Under the pieces are notes generated by a model. The model was not told the DNA's origin. It saw only the letters and a program-made list of their open reading frames with translations, and ran no database searches. Shown here one piece after another: positions 24,063-30,618 of a stretch of DNA of 31,098 bases. The translations under genes and the position numbers were made by a program. The DNA is from a virus: positions 1 to 31,098 of the IMG/VR virus record IMGVR_UViG_3300001450_000155. One strand, written 5' to 3'. How positions within the stretch are numbered: the first letter of the stretch is position 1; each line of letters opens with the position of its first letter.

Positions 24063-25480
24063 AGTTCTATATTAATCATTTTAGCCCAAGGTGTAAGTAT
24101 TTCTTCACCAACTAATTTATATTTAAGTTGTTTAATTCCGTCTTCTTTATAATTAATTTTACCTTGTTGCATTTTAGTAACGTACCTTTTTTCATTTCGA
24201 GCTGTGGTTTCTCCTTTTGCCCATTTTCCATTTACTAATCCTTCATCTTTATGAGGTAAACATCTAAATCTACCTTTAATTCTATAAGGAATTATTGAGT
24301 TAGGAATTGTAATGTCTTCAGCTAACAATTCTACGTCAGTTTGTTCGAATTCTTCTTGTGTATTATTAAAATCTAAATCTAAAACTCTACTTCCTATCGG
24401 TACAACTCTATTCATACTATCTACTTCGTCCGGATTTAAACACCTATCCCATGCATAAACCTTTGCTATATCTCCTTTAAAGTATCCATGTAGTTTATCA
24501 GGAAAAGACGGTGTATGTCCTAAATAAATATCCTGTAATCCATAACTTTTAAGATTACTATCCCAATTTAAAGGAGAAGGACTACCGTATCCTGCTTTCG
24601 AGTCAACTTCACTACCGTTTAAGTAAAAATGAGATAATTTATTAGTCTTATCAAACGTAACTGTAACCCAGCTCCATTGATCAGCGTACCTTTTAATCCA
24701 CATGTAATTATGTTTATTAAAATTATTCCAATAAGTCATAGATATAGCTCTGGAATTATTAAAAGATAAACCATAATCATAACCAGGTATTCTAAATATA
24801 GGGTGTTCTATATACTTAATATCTGCATCTCCAATCAAAAATATTCCTGTTTTATGGTTTTGATGTTGATTTCTAACTAATACTGAGATAGAATGGTCAG
24901 CAGAGGTTAATCCTCTGAGTTTTCTTTTGAAAGGTATTTTTATTTTTGATGTATCTCCGTTGAATCTAGCAAAAGTTTGATTATCTAATTTAGCTTCTAG
25001 GTAAGTTACATCTGTTAGCCCTTCTAAATGACATCTCCAAAATAAATCATCATCTTCCATACCCCAATCCCAATAATCATTAGAGTATCCATTAGTAGCC
25101 TCTAAATGTTCTTTTGAAAATATAACAGAGCCTCCAAAATATTCATGATACTTTAAACCATAGTCCATTTGAGAAATATTAGTAGCAATATGTCTGGGGA
25201 AATCTCCTGGATGATTATAATCAGCTCCTCCTTTACTTTCAGGAATCATGTCTATATCATGAAAACATACGTAATCACATCCATCCTCTAATGCTATTTT
25301 AGCTCCTATATTTTTAGTAGCACCTCTATTAAATAACTTATCATCAACTTGATGAATAAAGTACATTTGGAAGTCAATACCTTGTTCTTTAAGGTATTTA
25401 CCTGTTCTTGGTATGAATTCATGCATATGTATTTCCCTATCTCTATAAGGAACACACACGCCTAGTTTATGTTTTGTCAT
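24059..25480 (-). CDS. GT7 beta-1,4-galactosyltransferase-like with inserted LamG domain, copy 1
   Basis: A 473-residue protein. Residues 1-150 carry the family-7 signature set: VPYRDR (10-15), LFNRGATKNIG (49-59), CFHDIDMIP with the D75-x-D77 metal site, YFGGSVIFS (114-122) and NGYSNDYWDWGMEDDD (130-145). Residues about 175-385 look like a LamG lectin domain, ending in YFKGDIAKVYAWDRCLNPDEV. Residues 397-473 then return to GT7: GRFRCLPHKDE (H410) and DGIKQLKYKL (447-456), which match the closing part of animal beta4GalT (RCRMIRH and DGLNSLTYQV). The lectin is therefore placed inside the catalytic fold, not appended. It would transfer a hexose, donor unproved. No signal or membrane anchor is present, so it is cytosolic. 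Four-base overlaps on both sides. Confidence 0.85.
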   Translation of the reverse strand: MTKHKLGVCVPYRDREIHMHEFIPRTGKYLKEQGIDFQMYFIHQVDDKLFNRGATKNIGAKIALEDGCDYVCFHDIDMIPESKGGADYNHPGDFPRHIATNISQMDYGLKYHEYFGGSVIFSKEHLEATNGYSNDYWDWGMEDDDLFWRCHLEGLTDVTYLEAKLDNQTFARFNGDTSKIKIPFKRKLRGLTSADHSISVLVRNQHQNHKTGIFLIGDADIKYIEHPIFRIPGYDYGLSFNNSRAISMTYWNNFNKHNYMWIKRYADQWSWVTVTFDKTNKLSHFYLNGSEVDSKAGYGSPSPLNWDSNLKSYGLQDIYLGHTPSFPDKLHGYFKGDIAKVYAWDRCLNPDEVDSMNRVVPIGSRVLDLDFNNTQEEFEQTDVELLAEDITIPNSIIPYRIKGRFRCLPHKDEGLVNGKWAKGETTARNEKRYVTKMQQGKINYKEDGIKQLKYKLVGEEILTPWAKMINIEL

Positions 25481-26901
25481 AATCCGACAATTAAATGAGT
25501 TATGTTATTAGTTTTACTAGAAGAATGAATTTTAAATTCAAGATTACTTATACCATCTTTTGCTGGATCGTGCCAATTACTTTTAACTTCGTTATTAAAT
25601 CTTAATTGATTGTAACGTGTGTTTAAGTCTTTCCAGGAATCTTTACTAAACCCTTTATTTTCGTGAGGCAATAATCTAAATCTGCAGTTTCTTCTAAAAG
25701 GTTTAGGTATAACAGTACTACTTTCTAAATCCGTAGGGACTACCTCACAGTCTTTTATTATACCTGTATTATTTTTTCCAGACAAGTCCATTAATTTATA
25801 TCCTTTAATAAATTTACCATCATAGTAAGTAGTAAGCTTAGCAGCACTTCTATACTCATCAAAGTTAGAAGTTAATCCATAGTATCTGTTTTTACTGATA
25901 GTATTTATTTCTTTTAAAGGTAATTTTTTTGAATATACTGCAAATGAATCTACAAGACCTTTAAAGTATTTAGCATCTTTTTCTCTGGTTGGATTTGATA
26001 CTCCTAAGTACATAAATTTAGATTTAGAATAATCTAAAATATCAGTATCTAATTCTAAAGTACCTAATGATTTTCCATTTATAAAACCTTCAGCTTTTCT
26101 ACTTTTAGCAGAATAAGTAAAAGCTATACATACTTTTCTCATAGAATCTTCATCACTATACAATTGAAAGTACTTTTGACGTTTATTAAAAAATTCTATT
26201 TTAAATCTATTAAAACTATTCCATCCTATATTAAAATCATACCCTGGTATACCGAATGCTGTGAAAAAATCATCTCTATCGTTAATATTGAAATCGTTAT
26301 GCTTTGGTTGAAAGCTAATAAAAATAGTAAAGTCTTTTTTAAAGTCAATAGTATTTCTCATTTCTACATGAGCGTTTACTCCATTAAATTTTAATGAAGC
26401 TGTTTTTGGTCCAGAATTAGGAAGTAACCCTGTGTCACAAGGTATTTTATTTTGGAGACATCTCCACATTAAATCATCGTCTTCAAATCCCCATCCCCAA
26501 TAGTTGTTAGAGTACCCGTTTATACTTTCAAATTGTTCGATTGGAAATAAAGTTACTCCTCCAAAGTACTGGTCAAATATAGGCTTGTGTGTATTGTTTT
26601 CTTCTACTAAAATAGATGCTAAATGAACTGGTGTGTCACTGTAGCTGTAGTCTACTCTAGAGGGGAGCATATCTACATCGTGAAAACATAAGTAATCACA
26701 TCTTTGTTTTTTTGCTTCTAAGTAACCTATATTTAGTAACTTACCTCTATTGAATAATTTAGCATCATCTTGCTCAACAATTATAATTTTATAATCGATT
26801 TCAAGACTTTTAAAGTACTCTTTAATCGCCTCTTTAAATTCGTAAAGTTGTGCATATCTATTTCTATAAGGAACAATTATACCAAGCTTATGATTGGTCA
26901 T
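25477..26901 (-). CDS. GT7 beta-1,4-galactosyltransferase-like with inserted LamG domain, copy 2
   Basis: About 474 residues, a tandem paralog of 24059-25480. The marks are VPYRNR (10-15), LFNRGKLLNIG (49-59), CFHDVDMLP (D75, D77), YFGGVTLFP (112-120) and INGYSNNYWGWGFEDDD (127-143), nearly the animal beta4GalT wording. A LamG-like block follows (FTIFISFQPKHN to YFKGLVDSFAVYSKKLPLKE), then the closing GT7 segment CRFRLLPHENKG (H413) and DGISNLEFKI. The frame extends to a GTG at 26922, but the ATG at 26901 is preferred. It has a good AAAGGA Shine-Dalgarno 7 bases upstream, and the resulting MTNHKLG start matches the paralog's MTKHKLG. It overlaps the 68-aa gene by 14 bases. In animal beta4GalT1 the metal ligands include Asp, Met and His; here the Met position is Leu. 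Confidence 0.85.
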   Translation of the reverse strand: MTNHKLGIIVPYRNRYAQLYEFKEAIKEYFKSLEIDYKIIIVEQDDAKLFNRGKLLNIGYLEAKKQRCDYLCFHDVDMLPSRVDYSYSDTPVHLASILVEENNTHKPIFDQYFGGVTLFPIEQFESINGYSNNYWGWGFEDDDLMWRCLQNKIPCDTGLLPNSGPKTASLKFNGVNAHVEMRNTIDFKKDFTIFISFQPKHNDFNINDRDDFFTAFGIPGYDFNIGWNSFNRFKIEFFNKRQKYFQLYSDEDSMRKVCIAFTYSAKSRKAEGFINGKSLGTLELDTDILDYSKSKFMYLGVSNPTREKDAKYFKGLVDSFAVYSKKLPLKEINTISKNRYYGLTSNFDEYRSAAKLTTYYDGKFIKGYKLMDLSGKNNTGIIKDCEVVPTDLESSTVIPKPFRRNCRFRLLPHENKGFSKDSWKDLNTRYNQLRFNNEVKSNWHDPAKDGISNLEFKIHSSSKTNNITHLIVGL

Positions 26902-27094
26902 TAGAGTTTCCTTTAGCAACACTCATGAATTCATGTAAGTAGAATTGAAGTCTCTCATCCCAATCAGAGAACTCTTTTTCTTCAAACCATAGAGCTAATG
27001 CATCAGTTGATGCTGCTATTTTTTCTAAAGCTTTCACTTTTCTTTCTTCTAGTACTAAACTTTCTTTTTCGTGATCTGTTAATTTACCTGCCAT
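26888..27094 (-). CDS. Small acidic helical protein, unknown
   Basis: A 68-residue, charged and probably helical protein (LTDHEKESLVLEERKVKALE, then a WFEEKEFSDWDERL segment). No known motif. It lies inside the glycan island but, unlike its neighbours, has the A-rich ATG leader (ATTTAAAAA) typical of the phage structural genes. A promoter-like motif sits about 50 bases upstream, inside the preceding coding sequence. It may be a phage accessory or regulatory protein rather than an enzyme. The downstream GT7 start overlaps it by 14 bases, which supports translation. Function not recognised. Confidence 0.6.
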   Translation of the reverse strand: MAGKLTDHEKESLVLEERKVKALEKIAASTDALALWFEEKEFSDWDERLQFYLHEFMSVAKGNSNDQS

Positions 27095-27097
27095 TTT

Positions 27098-27937
27098 TTA
27101 AATTTTAACTATTAAACTTCTTATTTTATCCCAATTAGTATAATCTTTATAATCAATATACGAAAAGTTTTTCAGCTTTTCAACAAAATAATCTTTATTT
27201 TTTATATCAATTTTCCAATCTGAACGTGCTATTGCTCGATACATTTTATTATATTCCTTATAAAAACTAGCGCCAGTTTTTGTTTCAGCTACTTCAAGTA
27301 GTCTTTTTAATACTGAAGAATCCCATTTAAAATGATGGACCTGGGTAAAACATTCCTCGATAGGCATTCTATCTGGGTGTTTATCGCCCCAGCTAGTAGT
27401 TCCGTTAGCAAACTGAACATAATGTTGACCTGGGGTTACATCTACGTATCCTTTCATTAGAGTAACTTTGTTAGGACAAGCTCCAGACATAGGGTATCTA
27501 AAAAAACCTGCATATGGAAACGCTGTATGTACGTTTGTATTTCTTTTTACCTCAGGAAAAGAACCTTTTGTTCCTATTCTATCTATAAATCCTCCAGTAA
27601 CAAACTTATAATCCATTACTTCACATCTATCTATTATTTCTCTTATGTCTCTAGGGTAAACTTGTAATTCATCATCATCGGATACTATCCACCATTCATC
27701 AGCTTTAGTTCTTTTAAGTTTATTATACAATTCAGTTACTTTATTCCAGTCATATTTAGGTTCTGTAACTACTTTAAAAGGAGTAATTCCAAGCTCTTCT
27801 ATTTCTTCTAGTATATTATCGTCTTCAGACTGTCTATATACTACAACATATATGTTATCAACTATGTTTTTATAGTGATTTAACATATGTGGTAACATAT
27901 GAGTATTTCTTCCGACTACTGTAGCTAAGTTAAGCAT
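27098..27937 (-). CDS. GT2-like glycosyltransferase
   Basis: A 279-residue GT-A-type transferase. MLNLATVVGRNTHMLPHMLNH is the usual start of Glyco_tranf_2_4-type proteins. IYVVVYRQSEDDNIL (29-43) is the second strand, and WWIVSDDDELQVYP holds the metal-binding D87-D88-D89-E90. The C-terminal part has an HHFKWDSSVLKRL segment typical of such proteins, with H-x-K-W after the metal site. It would transfer a sugar from a nucleotide donor; the donor is unknown. It starts 8 bases inside the methyltransferase gene. The end of this gene also holds a candidate promoter for the 68-aa gene downstream. Confidence 0.8.
   Translation of the reverse strand: MLNLATVVGRNTHMLPHMLNHYKNIVDNIYVVVYRQSEDDNILEEIEELGITPFKVVTEPKYDWNKVTELYNKLKRTKADEWWIVSDDDELQVYPRDIREIIDRCEVMDYKFVTGGFIDRIGTKGSFPEVKRNTNVHTAFPYAGFFRYPMSGACPNKVTLMKGYVDVTPGQHYVQFANGTTSWGDKHPDRMPIEECFTQVHHFKWDSSVLKRLLEVAETKTGASFYKEYNKMYRAIARSDWKIDIKNKDYFVEKLKNFSYIDYKDYTNWDKIRSLIVKI
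27141..27166 (-). promoter_or_regulatory. Possible internal promoter ahead of the 68-aa gene
   Basis: The minus strand reads TTTTCGTATATTGATTATAA about 50-70 bases before the ATG at 27094, inside the GT2-like coding sequence. It closely matches the motif at 29551-29576. Because it also encodes protein (SYIDYK), chance is possible. Confidence 0.25.
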
Positions 27938-28691
27938 GCTGTACTAATGTTAAACCTGTTGATTGAGGTCTAGATGGATGAATACCGGTATTAAAGAAAT
28001 CAAAAGTTTTCCATTCTGGTCCTAATTCTTTTATAAATTTAGGAGGTCCATCGAAAAATTCATAATACTCTTTTTCATCTTCTGTTATAATCATTTCTTT
28101 TTGGTATCTTTCATCAGTATCGTGAATTGCTATCATACCTTTAGGTTTAAGAAGTTTAGAGTATAGTTCAAAATCCTTTTTAACATCATCATAGGAATGC
28201 CCAGCATCTATATAAAGTAAATCTATTTTTATATCTTTTTTTACAAAATAATTAAAATAAGCATTTTCAGTAGTATCTTTTATAAACTTTGGAATAAACT
28301 GATATCTAAAGAAACTTTGAGGGTCTTCGTAATCTACTCCTCCACCTACTCCATTACATGCATCAACTAAATAAGTAGTTCCTATATCTCCATAGTTTAT
28401 ATCAGGATTTCCATCGGTTATTTCAGTATCATGTAAATCTAATCTAGCTTGAGTCATAATTCTAGGTATAAAACCTCCACCTGAGCCTAAACAAACACAG
28501 GATTTATATCTCATAGCGATAATAATAGAATGAATTAAATGACCATCTCCTAAATGGTAATCAGTAGCTCCATGAGTCCATCTGTAAGTAACTGGTTTGA
28601 ATTCTTCAATAACTTTATTATTAACATCACTTGTACTAACTGGGTTATTAGTTAAAAACTGTCTAATATACTCTTTATTAAAAATTTTCAT
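27930..28691 (-). CDS. SAM-dependent methyltransferase
   Basis: A 253-residue class I methyltransferase (Methyltransf_24-like). SCVCLGSGGGFIP (64-76) is the SAM-binding glycine loop. IDLLYIDAGHSYDDVKKDFE (156-175) is the typical post-strand-4 motif, and LLKPKGMIAIHDTDE (180-194) matches the family's GG/KG-x-x-x-x-HD element; the His-Asp pair is often a metal site in cephalosporin-hydroxylase-like and sugar O-methyltransferases. It probably adds a methyl group to a sugar hydroxyl, a common capping step. It lies one base after the first glycosyltransferase and overlaps the next one by 8 bases. Confidence 0.85.
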   Translation of the reverse strand: MKIFNKEYIRQFLTNNPVSTSDVNNKVIEEFKPVTYRWTHGATDYHLGDGHLIHSIIIAMRYKSCVCLGSGGGFIPRIMTQARLDLHDTEITDGNPDINYGDIGTTYLVDACNGVGGGVDYEDPQSFFRYQFIPKFIKDTTENAYFNYFVKKDIKIDLLYIDAGHSYDDVKKDFELYSKLLKPKGMIAIHDTDERYQKEMIITEDEKEYYEFFDGPPKFIKELGPEWKTFDFFNTGIHPSRPQSTGLTLVQHA

Positions 28692-28692
28692 A

Positions 28693-29547
28693 TTAACGAT
28701 TTTCTATATGTTCTAAGTTTAGTTCTGGTAAATTTATACATCTTGTTAGATGTTCTGTTTCTCTTTTATAATTTTGATCTGCTTTATTAGCTAATATCCA
28801 TCTTTTTAAAGGTCCGTAATGTTTAAGGTATATTTCTGATTCATATATTGGCCATATCCCTCTATTATGGTGTTCCCCCCATTCCCAAGCATCACAATCC
28901 CAGTATGTTGCTACTAAAGATTTAAACTCTATACCTCTCATATCAAACATATGTCTAAGAAAAAGTTGTTCTGCAAAGATTAAATACTGAGAGTTTGGTA
29001 CTTCCATTTCAGTAAATTCCTCCATTATTTTAATACTTCCTGCAGCATATTCTTTTATAAACTTTGGATCAGGTAACTGTAAAAAACTAACATTTACTGA
29101 TTCTGTTTGCCATCTAGGGGTATATGATAATTTTCTGACGAATTTATCTACATAACCTGGGTAATAACCTTTTCCGTTTTCAATATTGTGTACATAGAAC
29201 TTTTTTGGATCTATATATGTCTTTATAGGACAGTAAATATGTAAATCATTATCTACTATAATACATGGTTCAGTTTGTAATGAAAGTACTTCTACTTTTG
29301 CAGCTGCCCAAAATATAGCTCTGTTTATTTTATACTTAGGTTTATAGTGTACTACTTCATCCCATTGGTCTAGTGTATTCGTTAATCTAAGCGTTTCTCT
29401 CGATAGATCATCACAGTACAATACACATGTATCGTCCGGATAGAATTTCTTCCATTGTCTAATAGATGCTATAAGTATAAGTGTATAAAGTTTACCGTAG
29501 AAACTAGCTTCACCTTTGACATTATCCAAAACCCAAATTACTCTCAA
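28693..29547 (-). CDS. Glycosyltransferase-like protein, first gene of the island
   Basis: A 284-residue protein. MRVIWVLDN opens with a Rossmann-like strand; PCIIVDNDLHIYCP (94-107) has a DND metal motif (D99, D101) in the position of DxD. The C-terminal half has Trp-rich loops (YWDCDAWEWGEHHN and LKHYGPLKRWIL). It resembles capsule-type GT-A proteins, possibly of the DUF6734 type, a low-certainty recollection. The start is TTG at 29547: an in-frame TAG lies two codons upstream and the first internal ATG is far downstream, so no ATG start is possible. TTG starts are weak, so this first gene may be translated at a low level. A promoter-like motif lies in the 47-base gap ahead of it. Confidence 0.65.
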   Translation of the reverse strand: MRVIWVLDNVKGEASFYGKLYTLILIASIRQWKKFYPDDTCVLYCDDLSRETLRLTNTLDQWDEVVHYKPKYKINRAIFWAAAKVEVLSLQTEPCIIVDNDLHIYCPIKTYIDPKKFYVHNIENGKGYYPGYVDKFVRKLSYTPRWQTESVNVSFLQLPDPKFIKEYAAGSIKIMEEFTEMEVPNSQYLIFAEQLFLRHMFDMRGIEFKSLVATYWDCDAWEWGEHHNRGIWPIYESEIYLKHYGPLKRWILANKADQNYKRETEHLTRCINLPELNLEHIENR

Positions 29548-29550
29548 AAC

Positions 29551-29576
29551 CTATTTTATTATCAATATACGAAAAA
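29551..29576 (-). promoter_or_regulatory. Promoter-like motif ahead of the glycan island
   Basis: The minus strand reads TTTTTCGTATATTGATAATA and onward, within the only gap of note (47 bases) before a 26-kb gene run. The TTTTTCGTATATT part is the same as ahead of the baseplate gene (593-620). It is the most likely start point for the island's transcript, alongside read-through from the fibre genes. Confidence 0.45.
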
Positions 29577-29594
29577 AATATTATATATGCAAGA

Positions 29595-30053
29595 TTATGG
29601 TGCGTCTGTGTGAGTTGTAGTAAAGTGTGCGTAATATACATTGTGATCGGCATCTGAATTATCAGTTAATGTAATAGTAGCGTTAGTACTTATGGCAGTA
29701 CCACTACCACTTGCTGCGGTTCTCCATGAATTAAATACATAAGGGTAAGAAGTAGTAGCTTCTAAACCTATTGATGTATTAGTAATGTTAACGTTCTTTA
29801 CTGTAATAGTTTTTGTTGCAGAGACTGTATAAGGTGCTGTTACACCAACACTACCTCCATGCCCACCGATAACTGAACCATAGAATATACTACTGTTCTG
29901 TAAGAATGAAGCAGCGTAGCTTCCTGATTGGTCGGGTATAAATTCTGAATATGCAGTTGAGGCAGAAACATTATTATTATCTGCAAGTGCATTAGACCAA
30001 CTACTGAAAGTTTGATATTCTACATTATTAGCTCCGTATGTAAATCTAGCCAT
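29595..30053 (-). CDS. Small beta-rich virion-associated protein with InlB-type repeat
   Basis: A 152-residue, Ser/Thr/Asn-rich protein without a signal peptide. The C-terminal part, about residues 90-145 (from VNITNTSIGLEA through YPYVFNSWRTAASGSGT to VYYAHF), resembles one Listeria-Bacteroides (InlB-type, beta-grasp) repeat, with the aromatic F-x-x-W and the terminal YAxF strand. Such repeats occur in phage head or tail decoration proteins and surface adhesins. The N-terminal FTYGANNVEYQTFSSWSNAL is not recognised. It lies one base after the 182-aa gene and two genes after the fibre, so a fibre-tip or decoration role is likely but inferred. It is followed by the gap before the island. Confidence 0.6.
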   Translation of the reverse strand: MARFTYGANNVEYQTFSSWSNALADNNNVSASTAYSEFIPDQSGSYAASFLQNSSIFYGSVIGGHGGSVGVTAPYTVSATKTITVKNVNITNTSIGLEATTSYPYVFNSWRTAASGSGTAISTNATITLTDNSDADHNVYYAHFTTTHTDAP

Positions 30054-30054
30054 G

Positions 30055-30603
30055 TTATACTTTTTGTATTAAATCTTCAGAAAAAAACGTCAAAAGGTAT
30101 AGTTTAAGTCTATCGTACACGTATCCATATACATCATCAAAAGCTTGTAAATCTATAACGGATCTTGTTTCTTTTATTGAGCCTATTTGCACATTTTTCG
30201 GTTTTACTACTGTTCTATATTTCATTATTTCTTCTCCATTTGCATCAAAGCTCACATAAGGAACTTCTACTTCTATCATCTGTTCCTCAAATTGAGGAGT
30301 TTCTACTTCTTGAACTTTACTTGCAATTACTTTTTCAAATTGCGATAGTATAAGCTCTTTCCCTTCACTTGTTGGGGTATCAAAATAAATAATATTATTT
30401 TGAACTAACCCTTTCATTCCTTTTACCTGTTCGTCTAAGTAAACTCGATTATGCCTTATAGCATGACTTCTGTCTACCCAGTAGGTAATTTGAAAACTTA
30501 GTTGTGCATTTACCTTATTAAAAGTAAACCCTTCAACCCTTACGTACAACTCTTGCGTCGGTCCGAGATTAGTCTCGAAGTCAGCATTAATAATAAAACC
30601 CAT
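30055..30603 (-). CDS. Unknown phage protein downstream of the tail fibre
   Basis: A 182-residue protein, mostly beta in the first half (LYVRVEGFTFNKVNAQLSFQ, then ITYWVDRSHAIRHNRVYLDE), then a charged acidic/Glu-rich middle (EVETPQFEEQMIEVEVPYV) and a helical C-terminus (YVYDRLKLYLLTFF). No family recognised. The position, 15 bases after the fibre stop and one base before the InlB-like gene, suggests a structural or fibre-assembly protein. The ATG leader (AGTTATACTAA) is of the A-rich, no-Shine-Dalgarno type of the other virion genes. Confidence 0.6.
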   Translation of the reverse strand: MGFIINADFETNLGPTQELYVRVEGFTFNKVNAQLSFQITYWVDRSHAIRHNRVYLDEQVKGMKGLVQNNIIYFDTPTSEGKELILSQFEKVIASKVQEVETPQFEEQMIEVEVPYVSFDANGEEIMKYRTVVKPKNVQIGSIKETRSVIDLQAFDDVYGYVYDRLKLYLLTFFSEDLIQKV

Positions 30604-30618
30604 TTAGTATAACTATTT

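Noticed and set aside
3212-29547. The island as a host capsule locus with misassembled phage ends
   Set aside because: Both ends run tightly into phage genes on the same strand with the same packing. The right end has a phage-type gap with the same motif as the left-end baseplate leader. Assembly error cannot be fully excluded without reads.
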